A DNA stretch of 64,000 bases from CAVTWD01 sp963738325 (GTDB lineage Bacteria; Actinomycetota; Acidimicrobiia; Acidimicrobiales; Ilumatobacteraceae), in the NCBI GenBank assembly GCA_963738325.1, contig CAVTWD010000001.1:682001-746000 (forward strand), read 5' to 3'. The notes under the pieces were generated by a model. That model saw only the letters and a list, made by a program, of their open reading frames with translations, searched no databases and had not been told where the DNA came from. Both the position numbers and the translations under genes were made by a program. Every line of letters starts with the position of its first letter. Positions within the stretch are counted from its first letter, which is position 1. Below, in pieces: positions 44,952 through 54,478 of the stretch.

Positions 44952-46046
44952 GTGGTGAGGCTAGCAACCACCTCCTTCCAGAAGCTTGTTGAGGGCGATG
45001 GGCTCATCGCAGCAGGGGCAGAGACCCCCGATGCCTCGAACTTCCTGGCCTCCCTCGAAGGGGCCAAGGTGGCCGGCGCCTACGTCGACCCGTCCGCCGG
45101 GCGCCACACCTTCGCCACCTTCGCCGAGGAATGGGCTGCCGCCCAGCAGTGGAAGGACACGACCCGGGACGGCTGGCGCTACGTCGCCCAGCGGCTCGAG
45201 CCGCTTCTCGGTGCCCTCCCGGTGGCCGCCATCAACCGGCTGGTGCTGCAGCAGACGCAACGCTCGCTGATCGACCGCTACGCCCGGGCGACCGTCGAGC
45301 TGACGATGCACTACGCCGGGTCGATCATGCGTTCGGCCTATGCGTCGGGACGCATCGGCCGGGACCCGACGAGAGGACTGCGGGCGCCGAAGGTCCGAGC
45401 GGACGAACCTGACGGCAAGGTCGGACCCGACGACGTGCCGACCCGGGCCGAGGCGCTCGCCATCTGGCAGGCGGCGCCCGATGCCTACCGGGCCGGGATC
45501 GCCCTCGGGCTCAGTGGACTACGGGTCGGCGAGGTGCTCGGTCTGTCGGTCGATCGGCTCGAGCTCGACCGACGCCGGGTCACGATCAATCGTCAGCTGC
45601 AGTACGTCGGCAGCGAGTTGGTGCTGACCACACCGAAGGCCGAGAAGGTGCGCACCATCACGGTGCCCCGTGCTGTCGCCCTCGAGCTCCGGCGCCACCT
45701 CCGTGACCACCAGGGCGCCGGGCCGCTGTTCCGAGGCCGGCGAGGGGCGCCGATGTTGCGCCGGGACCAGTTCTACGCCTCGGCCTGGTGGCCGGCGCTC
45801 GATGGCGCCGGGATCGACCGGCGCCGGTTCACGTTCCAGGCTCTACGTCACTTCTGCGCCTCCTCGCTGCTGGCTGAGGGCGCCCCCCTCACCGCCGTCG
45901 CCGGCCATTTGGGCGACACGGTCGAGACGATCAGTCGGACCTACCTCCACTGGCTCCGGGATGACCGGGACGTGCCCGCCGAGGTGCTCGCTCGCATCCT
46001 CGTGGTGGCCGATGAGGGCGCCGAGGACGTGCCCGGCTCCGACTGA
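44952..46046 (+). CDS. Phage-type tyrosine integrase, N-terminus probably truncated
   Basis: 364 residues. The SAM-like core-binding domain is FATFAEEWAAAQQWKDTTRD through ATVELTMHYAGSIMRSAYAS. The catalytic domain has Arg I in GLSGLRVGEVLGLSVDRLEL, Lys in LVLTTPKAEKVRTITVPR, Arg II in TFQALRHFCASSLLAEGAPL, His in GHLGDT and Tyr in ISRTYLHW. In the HxxR motif the first His is Gln. The usual N-terminal arm-binding domain is missing; the start (GTG 44952) falls directly after the tandem repeats and the first 30 residues look non-native. It ends 80 bp from the 3' end of rnpB. Confidence 0.85.
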   Translation: MVRLATTSFQKLVEGDGLIAAGAETPDASNFLASLEGAKVAGAYVDPSAGRHTFATFAEEWAAAQQWKDTTRDGWRYVAQRLEPLLGALPVAAINRLVLQQTQRSLIDRYARATVELTMHYAGSIMRSAYASGRIGRDPTRGLRAPKVRADEPDGKVGPDDVPTRAEALAIWQAAPDAYRAGIALGLSGLRVGEVLGLSVDRLELDRRRVTINRQLQYVGSELVLTTPKAEKVRTITVPRAVALELRRHLRDHQGAGPLFRGRRGAPMLRRDQFYASAWWPALDGAGIDRRRFTFQALRHFCASSLLAEGAPLTAVAGHLGDTVETISRTYLHWLRDDRDVPAEVLARILVVADEGAEDVPGSD

Positions 46047-46047
46047 T

Positions 46048-46092
46048 GTGCCCGTTTTGTGCCCGATCGGTGCCCGACCGGCGTTATCCACA
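46048..46092 (+). repeat. Three GTGCCCG repeats at 11-bp period and a DnaA-box-like site
   Basis: GTGCCCG occurs at 46048-46054, 46059-46065 and 46070-46076, one helical turn apart, directly after the integrase stop; another lies inside the gene at 46029-46035. TTATCCACA, a match to the DnaA box consensus, is at 46084-46092. The array lies between the integrase and the 3' end of rnpB, the position where attachment-site arm repeats are expected. Confidence 0.6.
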
Positions 46093-46126
46093 GCCATAAG
46101 GCCTGGTCAGAGCCGTTGATCGTGGT

Positions 46127-46480
46127 GAGTCGGCCTGTAGGCGGGATTCTGTGGAGCCCGGAGGCTCCGGTGGCCATCCATCTGTGCGGCCCACCCGGGG
46201 ACTGCCCTCTCGAGCGGAGCGGGTCACTCATGTCCCCTGTTCGGCCTTGCTCCCGGTGGGGGTTACCGAGCCGCCCGGGTCACCCCGGACGCTGGTGCGC
46301 TCTTACCGCACCGTTGCACCCTTGCCTGTGGCCCCGGTCGCCCGGAGCCCATCGGCGGTCTGCTCTCTGTTGCCCTGTCCGACAGGTCGCCCCGCCCTGG
46401 CTCTCGCCAGCACCGTGCCCTGTGGAGTCCCGACCTTCCTCGACCGGGTCGTCGCCCGGCCGCGGCCACCCGGCCGACTC
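46127..46480 (-). ncRNA. rnpB: RNase P RNA (type A)
   Basis: About 354 nt. The 5' end GAGTCGGCCGGGTGGCCGCG pairs with the 3' end CGCCTACAGGCCGACTC to form helix P1/P2. Conserved core elements are present in order: GAGGAAGGTCGGGACTCC (CR I), then GGGTGCAACGGTGCGGTAAG with AGCGCACC (CR II/III), and AGAATCCCGCCTACAGGCC (CR V). It is the catalytic RNA that matures tRNA 5' ends. Convergent with the integrase gene. Confidence 0.95.
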
Positions 46481-46490
46481 ACCACACGAC

Positions 46491-46496
46491 AGTGTA
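46491..46496 (-). promoter_or_regulatory. Probable -10 element of rnpB
   Basis: Reading the minus strand, TACACT lies 10 bases before the first nucleotide of the RNase P RNA, matching the actinobacterial TAnnnT form. No convincing -35 could be seen in the GC-rich sequence upstream. Confidence 0.45.
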
Positions 46497-46537
46497 GGAG
46501 CGACCGAGGCCGGCCTCCCCTCGCGCCGCCAAACCGC

Positions 46538-47512
46538 CTACGACGTCGCGGGCGGGTACGCGTAGGAGTTCGGTCCGAGCGGGTCGGCGTTGAGCGTCGT
46601 GATGCCGATGGTGACCTCGACCGACGTGAGCGGTTGGAAGGCGCCGGGAACCACGAACACCGGGGCCAGCTCAGGCGTCTCTTGCCCGGCGGAGGTCGTC
46701 GTGGTCGTGCCGCCCGCCACCGTCGTGGTCGTGGCCGTGGCAGGCGTCTGCTCGGCGGGCACGAGCAAAAAGCTCGGTTGGAGCTTGGCCAGCACCGCGG
46801 CGTGACGGCTCTCGACGCCGCCGACGGCCATCAGCGGCCGCCGAAGGTCCGGAACGCTGAGGAGGGGCGTGAACTCCTGGTAGGTCTCGGCGGCCAGCTC
46901 CTCGATGGCGTACGCGATGGCGAGAAGGTCGGCCTGCTTGTTCCCGTCCTTCTCGGCGAGGCTGAAGGCCGGCGCGATGAACAAGGTGTCGAGCGCGGCG
47001 TTGGGACCCGTCATCACCTGGCCGCCGTTGTTCTGCGTCAGATCGGCGAAGCGCCCCGCGTGCTCGGCGTGCTGGTCGCGGAAGGTCTTGGCACCGTCGG
47101 CCACGTCGCCCGTGAGCACGCCGAGGCCGAGGATCTCCTCGTACGCGGCGATGAGGCTGTGTTCCACCGACGACGCGGTGCGCAGGTACGTCACGTCGTC
47201 GGTGACACGAGCAGGAGAGCTGGTCGTCGTCGGGCCGGTGCCGTTGACCGGTATCGGCCCGGTAGCGCCCGGCGAGCCGTTGCATGCGGCCAGGATCGCG
47301 GCACCCGCTGCGGACAGCCCGCCCAACTGCAGGAAGCGACGCCGATCGAGGTGGCCCACCAGCAGCTCGGCGCGTTCGCGGAGCGACGTCGTCGTCTCGT
47401 CGAGCCGGCGCGACGAGAGCGCGCCCAGGCGAGCCGACGCCGCCTCGTGCTCCCGTCCCGCCTCGTGCAGCTCGCGGCGCAGCTCGTCGTTGCTCGCGTC
47501 CATCGGGCTCAC
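46538..47512 (-). CDS. Tat-exported ferritin-like domain lipoprotein
   Basis: 324 residues. After a helical N-terminus the twin-arginine motif DRRRFLQLGGLSAAGAAILA leads to a lipobox-like ACN. The ferritin-like four-helix part has metal-ligand candidates in RTASSVEHSLIAAYEEILGL, DQHAEHAGRFADL, YAIEELAAETYQEF and VGGVESRHAAVLAKL. A Thr-rich linker (TPATATTTTVAGGTTTTTS) is followed by a C-terminal strand region ending NADPLGPNSYAYPP. Such pairs are typical of Acidimicrobiia and related actinobacteria. The start GTG 47512 overlaps the previous stop, so the two ferritin-like genes are coupled. Confidence 0.82.
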   Translation of the reverse strand: MSPMDASNDELRRELHEAGREHEAASARLGALSSRRLDETTTSLRERAELLVGHLDRRRFLQLGGLSAAGAAILAACNGSPGATGPIPVNGTGPTTTSSPARVTDDVTYLRTASSVEHSLIAAYEEILGLGVLTGDVADGAKTFRDQHAEHAGRFADLTQNNGGQVMTGPNAALDTLFIAPAFSLAEKDGNKQADLLAIAYAIEELAAETYQEFTPLLSVPDLRRPLMAVGGVESRHAAVLAKLQPSFLLVPAEQTPATATTTTVAGGTTTTTSAGQETPELAPVFVVPGAFQPLTSVEVTIGITTLNADPLGPNSYAYPPATS

Positions 47513-48324
47513 CTCGGGATGATCGGGTAGTCGGCCGCGGAGATCCCCTTCGCGGGATCCTCGAAGGACGGTGTGTAGGTGGTCAGCGGCGCCCCGAGCG
47601 CATTGCCGATGACCACGGCGTGGCGCGATTCGATCGGCTGCATCGAGGCGACGACCGTGACGCCGTTGGTTCCCTCGAGGTCGCCGAGTTGGTCGACGTA
47701 GGTGCTCGTGAGCGCGGTCTCGATCTGGAAGAGGATGGTGAGCACCGCCTTCTCGTCGACCGCGGCCTGGACGAGCGGGTTGTACGTGCGCAGCAGCGAG
47801 CCGTTGGGCTGGTTGAGGGCCGCCTTGCCGGCGACCCCGGACAGCGCTTCGGCGTGTTGGCGATGGTGGTTGGCGAAGGCGGCCGCGATGGGGGCCGACG
47901 CCTCGCTCAACTTGCCGGTGGCCACGACGGCGGCGTAGATGGACAGCGCGGCGAGCTCGACCGACTGGGCGAAGGCCAGCAGCGGGAGGTCGCCGGTCGT
48001 CGGCTGCTGCGGCGGGAGCGTGGTCGTCGTCGTGGCGACCGTCGAGGTCGTGGCGCCGCCCGCAGTGGCGCCGCCCGGCGTGCTCGAGCCTCCGGTGGTG
48101 GTCTGCGCACTGGCGGCCTGGGACCCGGCGAGCAACGCCACCCCACCCAGCCCGAGCGCCGTGCCACCCAGGCCCAGTCGGCGGAGGAAGCGCCTGCGGT
48201 CGGCCACACTCGCTCCTTCCACCTCACGCGGAGCCAGGTTGATCGCGTCGTGGAGCGTGCGCATCGCCTCGTGGTGCTCCTCGTCGACCTCGGCGACGAG
48301 GTGGCGCAGTCGGTTCAGGTCCAC
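47509..48324 (-). CDS. Tat-exported ferritin-like domain protein
   Basis: 271 residues. GTG 48324 has AAGGAG eight bases upstream. Tat motif DRRRFLRRLGLGGTALGLGG with signal end GSQAASAQ. A Thr/Gly-rich linker precedes the four-helix domain: LPLLAFAQSVELAALSIYAA, AFANHHRQHAEALSGVAG, IETALTSTYVDQL and MQPIESRHAVVIGNAL, with E/H ligands in the ferritin pattern. It begins ten bases before the glycerol-kinase stop and is followed immediately by the second ferritin-like gene, so iron or redox storage outside the cytoplasm is tied to this operon. Confidence 0.85.
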   Translation of the reverse strand: MDLNRLRHLVAEVDEEHHEAMRTLHDAINLAPREVEGASVADRRRFLRRLGLGGTALGLGGVALLAGSQAASAQTTTGGSSTPGGATAGGATTSTVATTTTTLPPQQPTTGDLPLLAFAQSVELAALSIYAAVVATGKLSEASAPIAAAFANHHRQHAEALSGVAGKAALNQPNGSLLRTYNPLVQAAVDEKAVLTILFQIETALTSTYVDQLGDLEGTNGVTVVASMQPIESRHAVVIGNALGAPLTTYTPSFEDPAKGISAADYPIIPR

Positions 48325-49820
48325 GCAGGCTGCTCCTTGTGATCCGTGGCGATCGTCCGGGGACGGGCGCCCAACTCTAGAAGTCGAGTGCCGACAGGGA
48401 GGGAATCCATCCGCCCGGCCCGCGTCACCGCCTCGGCCCACTGGCTGCGGTCGAGCTGGCGAGCCGGCTCCACGATGCGGGCCGGCCGCCACGTCCCTGC
48501 CACATCGTCGAGGCTCTTCCAGGATCCCACCGCGAGGCCGGCGAGGAGTCCGGCGCCGAGCGTCGTGGCGTCCACGACAGGCGAGACCTCTACTGGGCGG
48601 CCGCTCGCGTCGGCCAGGGCCTGGACGAAGGTGGGGTTGGCGCTCATGCCACCATCGACTCGCAGCACGGGGATCTTCACCGTCGTGTCGGCCTCCGCCG
48701 CGTCGACGAGATCGGCGCCCCGGTGCGGCGATCCCTTCGAGCACGGCGCGGACGATCTGGGCGCGGCCGCTGCCCCGGGTCAGGCCGAGGAGGGTGCTCC
48801 GCGCGCCGTAGTCCCAGTAGGGCGTCCCGAGGCCGAGAAGGGCGGGCACGTACACGACGCCGTCGGTGTCGGTGCACCGGCTGGCGACGGCGTGGCTCTC
48901 GGCGGGGGAGGAGAGGAGTCCCAGGTCGTCGCACAGCCAGTCGAGGTTGCTCCCGGCCGTCAACATGATCGCCTCGGCGCCCCACGTGATGTCGCCCCCC
49001 GCGGTCCACGCCACGATCGGGAACGTCCCGTGAGCGCCTCGCCCCTCAGCCTCCGGGCGGGCGCCGAGGGTCACGTCGAGCATGCCGCCCGTACCGAAGG
49101 TGATCTTCGCCTGCCCGGGACGTACGCAGGCCTGCCCGACGAGCGAGCCCTGCTGGTCGCCGACCAAGGCCGCGATCGGCGGCGCCCCCGTCGAGCCTGT
49201 TGGCCTCACCGACGACGCCCGCGGTGTCGACGAGCACGGGGAGCATCTGCTCGGGGATGCGCAGCGCCTCCAGCACCGGCGTCGCCCACTGCGAGCCGTC
49301 CGGGCGGAGGAGCCCGGTGACACCGGCGTTGCTGCGATCGGTCACGTGGAGCGCACCGCCGGACAGCGTCCAGGCGATCCATGTGTCGATGGTGCCGAAG
49401 CAGAGGTCGCGAGCCCGGTCGGGATCGTGGGCGTCGAGCAGAGCGGCGAGCTTCGTCGCCGACTGGTTGGGGGCGAAGCGCAGAGCCCTCGGCGGACAGC
49501 TCGAGGCAGGTGCCCACGGTGCGGAGGTCCTGCCAACCCAACCCCGGCGCCACGGGCACCCCGGTGGCGCGGTCCCACACCACAGTCGACGCCCGTTGGT
49601 TGGTGATGCCGACTGCCTCGACCGGTCCGCCTGCCGCCAGCGCCGCGTCGGCAGTGTCGAGCACGGCCGAGGCCATCGCGGCGGCGTCGAACTCGACGAG
49701 CCCCGGGAACGGCGTGTCGGGCGGGAAGGGCCGGTAGCAGACGTGGTCGACGGTGGCGTCCGGGCGGACGATCGCGGCTCGGAGGCCGCTCGTGCCCACG
49801 TCGATCACCAGGATGCTCAC
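48315..49820 (-). CDS. glpK: Glycerol kinase (FGGY family), three or more frameshifts
   Basis: Phosphorylates glycerol to sn-glycerol 3-phosphate. Recognisable parts in order: ILVIDVGTSGLRAAIVRPDA, GITNQRASTVVWDRATGVPV and GLGWQDLRTVGTC. Then, in a second frame, TIDTWIAWTLSGGALHVTDR with SNAGVTGLLRP. A third frame has ITFGTGGMLDVTLGARPEAE and YVPALLGLGTPYWDYGARST. Finally VLRVDGGMSANPTFVQALAD and EVSPVVDATTLGAGLLAGLA. The total span (about 500 codons) is the family length, so nothing large is missing. It belongs to the glpD operon. Confidence 0.82.
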
Positions 49821-50216
49821 TGCGGCCTCCGCGCCTCCGTGCGCCACGCGCGCCACCGAGGGCGCCTCCCACCGCTCCCGCGAGCAACGACAGCACTGCG
49901 CTCGACAGCGATGCGCGACCACGTGATCTCGTCACCGACGATGGCGCGGCGCACCAGGCCGATCGCCTTGGACGACCACGAAGAGGATCAGGGCGGTCAG
50001 CACACCGTGGGCGAGGGGGGCGCCGACCTGCTGGCGGTGGGCGGCCACGGCCGCCCCGATCACGAGCCCAGCCAGCACCACCAGCACCGCCAGGCCGGCC
50101 AGCCAGCCCAGATCGTCGCCGTCGCTCGCCCACAGCCCGATGAGCGCGGCCGGCACCGCGATGACCGCGGCCACCGCCACCCCGCGACCAACGATGCCGC
50201 GGTCGAGCTCGATCAC
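49818..50216 (-). CDS. Small membrane protein of the glycerol operon, frameshifted
   Basis: GTG 50216 overlaps the FAD-oxidase stop (GTGA). The product has helices VAVAAVIAVPAALIGLWAS, WLAGLAVLVVLAGLVIGAAV and LAHGVLTALILFVVV. A shift near 49975 then leads to AIGLVRRAIVGDEITWSRIA and, after another shift, SSAVLSLLAGAVGGALGG. The stop overlaps the glycerol-kinase start. Four helices in about 130 residues; function unknown. Its conserved coupling suggests a membrane partner for the glycerol 3-phosphate enzymes (inference). Confidence 0.6.
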
Positions 50217-51697
50217 GGCCAGGCCACCTCGCCGAAGGGGTCGGGCAGACCGAGCTTGCCCGGGTTGAGGATCCCACGGGGGTCGAGGGCCGCCTTGACC
50301 CCGGCCAACATGTCGAGGGCGGGCCCGAGTGCCTCCCGCACGAAGCGGGCCCGGTTGAGGCCGACGCCGTGATGGTGGCTGAGCGAGCCACCGTGTGCCA
50401 GGACGGCGCGGGTGCCCGCGTCCCAGAGCCCGACGTACGTGGCATCGAGCTCGTCCGGCGGGCGGGCGCGCCGCGAAGGTGAAGTAGAGGCAGGCACCGT
50501 CCGTGTAGCTGTGGCTCAAGTGGGCGGTGGCCGCCAGCGTGTGGGGCACGGCGTGGAGGGCGGCGAGGGTGGCTCTGTAGATCGACGTGAGGCGGGCCCA
50601 CGGTGCGGCGACCTCCATCGTGTCCACCACGAAGCCCTTACGGGTGAGCGCCTCAAGCGCGCTGACGTCGTTGCGGTGCTCGAGCCACTGATCGACCAAC
50701 TCCACGTCGAGCCGCTCGGCCGCCTTCGCCTCCTCGTCGACGACGGCCATCGTCGCCTCGGCCAGCCGCGCGTCGGCTTCGTCGAGCACGAGCACGACGT
50801 TCGTGCCCTCGGTGTGATGCGTGCGGGCCGACTCGGCCTCGTCGTACAGCCGGAGCACCGCGGGAGTGGCGCCGCGTCGCAGGATGCGCCGGCAGAGCTC
50901 GACGCCGTCGCCGAAGGAGGGGAGCCCGTAGGCGGCCCGGAGCTCGAGCGGTGGCCTCGGCCGGACCCGCAGGCGGGCGCCGGTGATGACCCCGAGCGTC
51001 CCCTCGCTGCCGACGAACAGCTGCGTCAGATCGGGCCCCCCCGCCTGACGGGGGAAGCCGCCGGTAGAGATCGTGCGCCCGTCGGCCGAGCGCGACGTCG
51101 AGGCCGACGACGATGTCCTCGATCTTGCCGTAACGCGTCGAGTACTGGCCAGCCGAACGGCAGGCCAACCATCCACCGACGGTCGACAGCTCGATGGACT
51201 GCGGCCAGTGCCCGAGGGTCAGCTCGTGATCGGCGCGCAGCTCGGCTTCGAGCTCGTGGCCGAACGTGCCGGCGCGCACGTCGACGATCAGGCTCGTGTC
51301 GTCGAGTGCGACGATCCCTTGCATCGCCGTCATGTCGAGCACGATCCCCCCGTGCACGGGCACGCTGGCGCCGCACACGCCGGATCGTCCCCCGGCCGTC
51401 GTGACCGGGACACCGGCGTCGTTGGCCACGGCGAGCACGGCGGCCACCTCTTCGGGGGAGCGGGGCGTGCAGACGGCGGCGGCCATGGCGGCGATCTCGC
51501 CTCGCAACGCCCAACCCATCGCCGGCGGCCACCAGTCGCGGCTGGCCTCGGCTCGCTCCCTCGGATCGGTGCTGACCGCGCAGATATTGGCGAGACGCTC
51601 GGTCACCCCATCCGACGAGCGCGGGGCAGGGCGAGAGACGCGTCGCCAACTGGTTGGCGTCCCCGACGAGCTCGATCGGCGGCGTCGGGCGGCCCAC
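50213..51697 (-). CDS. FAD-linked oxidase (alkyl-DHAP-synthase/GlcD-like), frameshifted
   Basis: VAO-type flavoenzyme. It begins VGRPTPPIELVGDANQLATR, shifts near 51610, and continues RDWWPPAMGWALRGEIAAMA, VPVTTAGGRSGVCGASVPVH (FAD pyrophosphate loop) and STVGGWLACRSAGQYSTRYG. After a further shift near 51060: LFVGSEGTLGVITGARLRVR, YRATLAALHAVPHTLAATAH and, in the last frame, GGSLSHHHGVGLNRARFVRE with DPRGILNPGKLGLP. The HHHGVG motif is that of alkyldihydroxyacetonephosphate synthases. Lying between glpD and glpK, it may act on DHAP or glycerol phosphate for ether-lipid synthesis (inference). Confidence 0.78.
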
Positions 51698-51699
51698 GC

Positions 51700-53358
51700 T
51701 CAGGCTCCGAGGGCGGCGTCGAGAGCGGTCTCCGGGAGGCCCGCGGCGTGACGCTCGTGGGCCACCGAAGCTGCATATCCGTCCACTTGACGCCGGCACT
51801 CGTCCTCGCTCCAGCCGAGCTCCGGGCCCACCAGGGCGGCGACGGCGAGGGCGGCGTCCACCGAGTCGTCGCGGGCCAGCAGCCGGGCGCGGGTGCGCCG
51901 GCTCAGGACATCGTCGAGGGTGACGGCCATCTCGTGGCGCGCCGCGTACACCGCCTCGGCCCGCAGGTAGGGGAGGCCGGGGACGAGGGGCTCGGCCAGG
52001 CTCGGGTCGGCACGGATGAGCTGCTCGAGGAACGTGGCCTCGGTCCCGTAGCTGCCGACCAAGTGGGCGGCCGGGCTGCCCGGGTCCGCCTCGCGGAAGC
52101 CGTCGCGCCGAGCAGCGGCGTCCGTGCGGACCGGCTCCGACCCGCGCGGTCGAGGAGGTCCATCACTTCGTCGACCGCGTCGGCAGCCATGCGGCGGTAC
52201 GTCGTGAGCTTGCCACCCGTGACGGTGATGACGTCGCTGAGGCGAGATGGGCACGGAATGGCGGCGCGACAGATCGGCGGTGCGTCCGCTCGAGGCCCGC
52301 TTGACGAGCGGGCGCAGCCCGGCCCAGGTGCCCAGGATGTCCCGTTCGGTGATCCCGGTCGTGATCGAGCGGTTGAGGGCGCGCAGCACGTAGGCGATGT
52401 CCTCGGGAGTGCACTGGGGGTCGTCGAGCGGGCCGTCGTAGTCGGTGTCGGTCGTGCCGACGTAGACGAGCTCGCCCCAAGGGACGACGAACAGGCTGCG
52501 CCGGTCCTTCGGGACGGGGATGACGGCCGCGATGTCGGCCTGCACCTTCGCCCACGGGAGGGTGATGTGGATGCCCTTGGCCGGGCGGAGGGTGTCGGGA
52601 TCGGCGCCCTCGTCGAGGGCGCGGATCTCGTCGGCCCAAACCCCGGCCGCGTTCACGACCGTGCGGCAGCGCACCGTCGATCCGCGGCCGTCGGCCTGGA
52701 CATGCGCACGGCTCGACCCGGCCGTCGGCCTGCTTGTCGATCCCGGTGACCGGTGGCGTACGTGGCCAGCGTGGCCCCGTGGGCGGCCGCTGTGCGGGCG
52801 ACGGTGAGGCAGAGCCGGGCGTCGTCGGCACGGGCGTCGTAGTACAGGTAGGCGCTGAGACAGGCGTTCGGCCGGCAAGGTGGGCAGGTGGGCGAGCGCC
52901 TCGTCCTTCGTCAGGCGCTGGTGGAGCTTGCCGATGCGGAACCCACCCGTCAGGTCGTAGCCCCACATGGCGAGCCCGAGGGCCCGGGCCACCTTCGGGG
53001 GCACGACGCCGTCGCTTGGTGAGGATCGGGATCAGGAAGGGCAGCGGCCGGACCAGATGGGGCGCCAGCTTCCGCAGCCGCTGGCGCTCGGCCAGCGCCT
53101 CGTAGACGAGGCGGATCTCGCCCTGCTGCAGGTAGCGCAGCCCCCCGTGGATCGAGCTTGGAGCTCTTCGAGGACGTGCCCGAGGCGAAGTCCCGGCTGT
53201 CGACGAGCCCGATGCGCAGGCCGCGCGAGGCGGCGTCGAGGGCGACGCCGACACCGGTGATCCCGCCGCCGACGACCAGGAGGTCGTAGGGCTCGTCGGC
53301 CAGGCGGCGCAGCATCTCGCCACGGTCGAAGGCGGTCGGGGAGCATGGCCGTGCTCAT
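51700..53358 (-). CDS. glpD: Aerobic glycerol-3-phosphate dehydrogenase, at least five frameshifts
   Basis: FAD-dependent membrane-associated enzyme oxidising glycerol 3-phosphate to DHAP with quinone as acceptor. Pieces in order: MLRRLADEPYDLLVVGGGIT, GVGVALDAASRGLRIGLVDS, RDFASGTSSKSSKL, then GGLRYLQQGEIRLVYEALAE, GYDLTGGFRIGKLHQRLT, VVNAAGVWADEIRALDEG, KGIHITLPWAKVQADIAAVI and YVGTTDTDYDGPLDDPQC. The C-terminal DAO_C domain is YLRAEAVYAARHEMAVTLDD, VLSRRTRARLLARDDSV. The first shift (CCC run near 53340) explains why the ATG at 53358 is out of frame. Total length about 552 codons fits GlpD. Head of a six-gene operon. Confidence 0.86.
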
Positions 53359-53381
53359 CCTAGGGGGCCCTGCCGCGATGG

Positions 53382-54295
53382 CTACCGAGGGGCACAAGGA
53401 GCAAGCGACGTGGTCGTCGAAGGGCGCGGCGGCCCTGGTCGATCTGCGGCCGCCCAGGGCTGCCAGGGCGCAGGGCGACGAGGTCGGGGAGGAGGCTCCA
53501 CGGCAACCACGAGGTCCCAGGCGGGGTCGAAGTGCGGGCCCCGGGGTGGCCGACTGGCGGCGAGGAAGGCGTCCGCAGCCTCGGGCCCGGCGAGGATGAC
53601 GAGGTTGACGCGGCAGCGGGCGAGGTCGACCTCGAAGGGCCCGACGCAGGCGTTCACCCAGTCGACGACGCCGGTGGTCACGCCGCGCCGGCAGAAAGGA
53701 CGTTGGCCGGGTGGAGGTCGCGGTGGATCGGGCCGCACGCCTCGCTCGGCGGGCCGTGGGCCGCGGACAGCAGCGATGGCGTCGGCCCAGGCCTCCGGCC
53801 GACTGGCTCCACGCCGGGGCTCGGCGGGCTCCGGGAGCCACGAGGCGAAGGCCGGGCAAGCCCGACCGCGGGTCGGCCAGGCGGCCAGGCGCACATGGGT
53901 GGCGGCGAGCTCGGCGAGCCAGGCGGAGCCGCCGGCCAGCACCTGCGGACGTCCGGGGAGGCGGGTCATCAGCAGGGCCGGCCCGTCCGGCTCGTCGGCC
54001 TGCGGGTCGGCGCCACCAGCGACGGCGACGGGACGGGCGCCGAGATCACGGCCGCGTCGAGGGCGGCCGCCTCGGCGTCGCACGAAGGGCCGCCACCGTC
54101 GCGCCAGGCTGGATGGACGTAGCGGCGCAGCACGAGGGCGGATCGCCCGCGTCCACGGCTGGACGGCGGAGCGACGACGCGCCTCGGCAAGCGACCGCAC
54201 CGACGTACGGCCCTGCGGCCAGGCGGCCACCCAGGCCACGTCTCCTCGGACGGGCGGGCTCGGCGGAGTTGGTTGCACTCGGTGCTTGTTGACAA
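53382..54295 (-). CDS. APH-type phosphotransferase, heavily frameshifted
   Basis: Kinase fold of aminoglycoside/choline phosphotransferases. Legible segments: LRRYVHPAWRDGGGPSCDAE, AAALDAAVISAPVPSP, then PDGPALLMTRLPGRPQVL, WLAELAATHVRLAAWP, the catalytic loop CGPIHRDLHPANVLSAG and the metal-binding VVDWVNACVGPFEVDLARCR, VNLVILAGPEAADAF. At least six shifts in 900 bp. The HRDLHPANV loop and DWVNACVGPPEVD pattern point to a small-molecule kinase rather than a resistance enzyme. The 5' end is not well defined. Confidence 0.65.
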
Positions 54296-54478
54296 CGGTT
54301 GCAGCCCCTACGCCCGGGGCGGTGCTGGGCCTTGTCCCTGCGGGCCCCATAGGCTGAGGCGACCTGCATCTCGGCTCAACGCCGGCGCGAGTCGAAGATA
54401 TGGTGCGTGCACCCGGGGCTTCGCGCGAATGGCGCGTGACGAGGGCACGGACGATGCGGCCGAGATGACGCGCCTGCA

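Noticed and set aside
46084..46092. Possible replication origin at a DnaA-box match
   Set aside because: Only one box is present, with no AT-rich unwinding region and no dnaA, dnaN or parAB nearby; a chance or attachment-site role is more likely.
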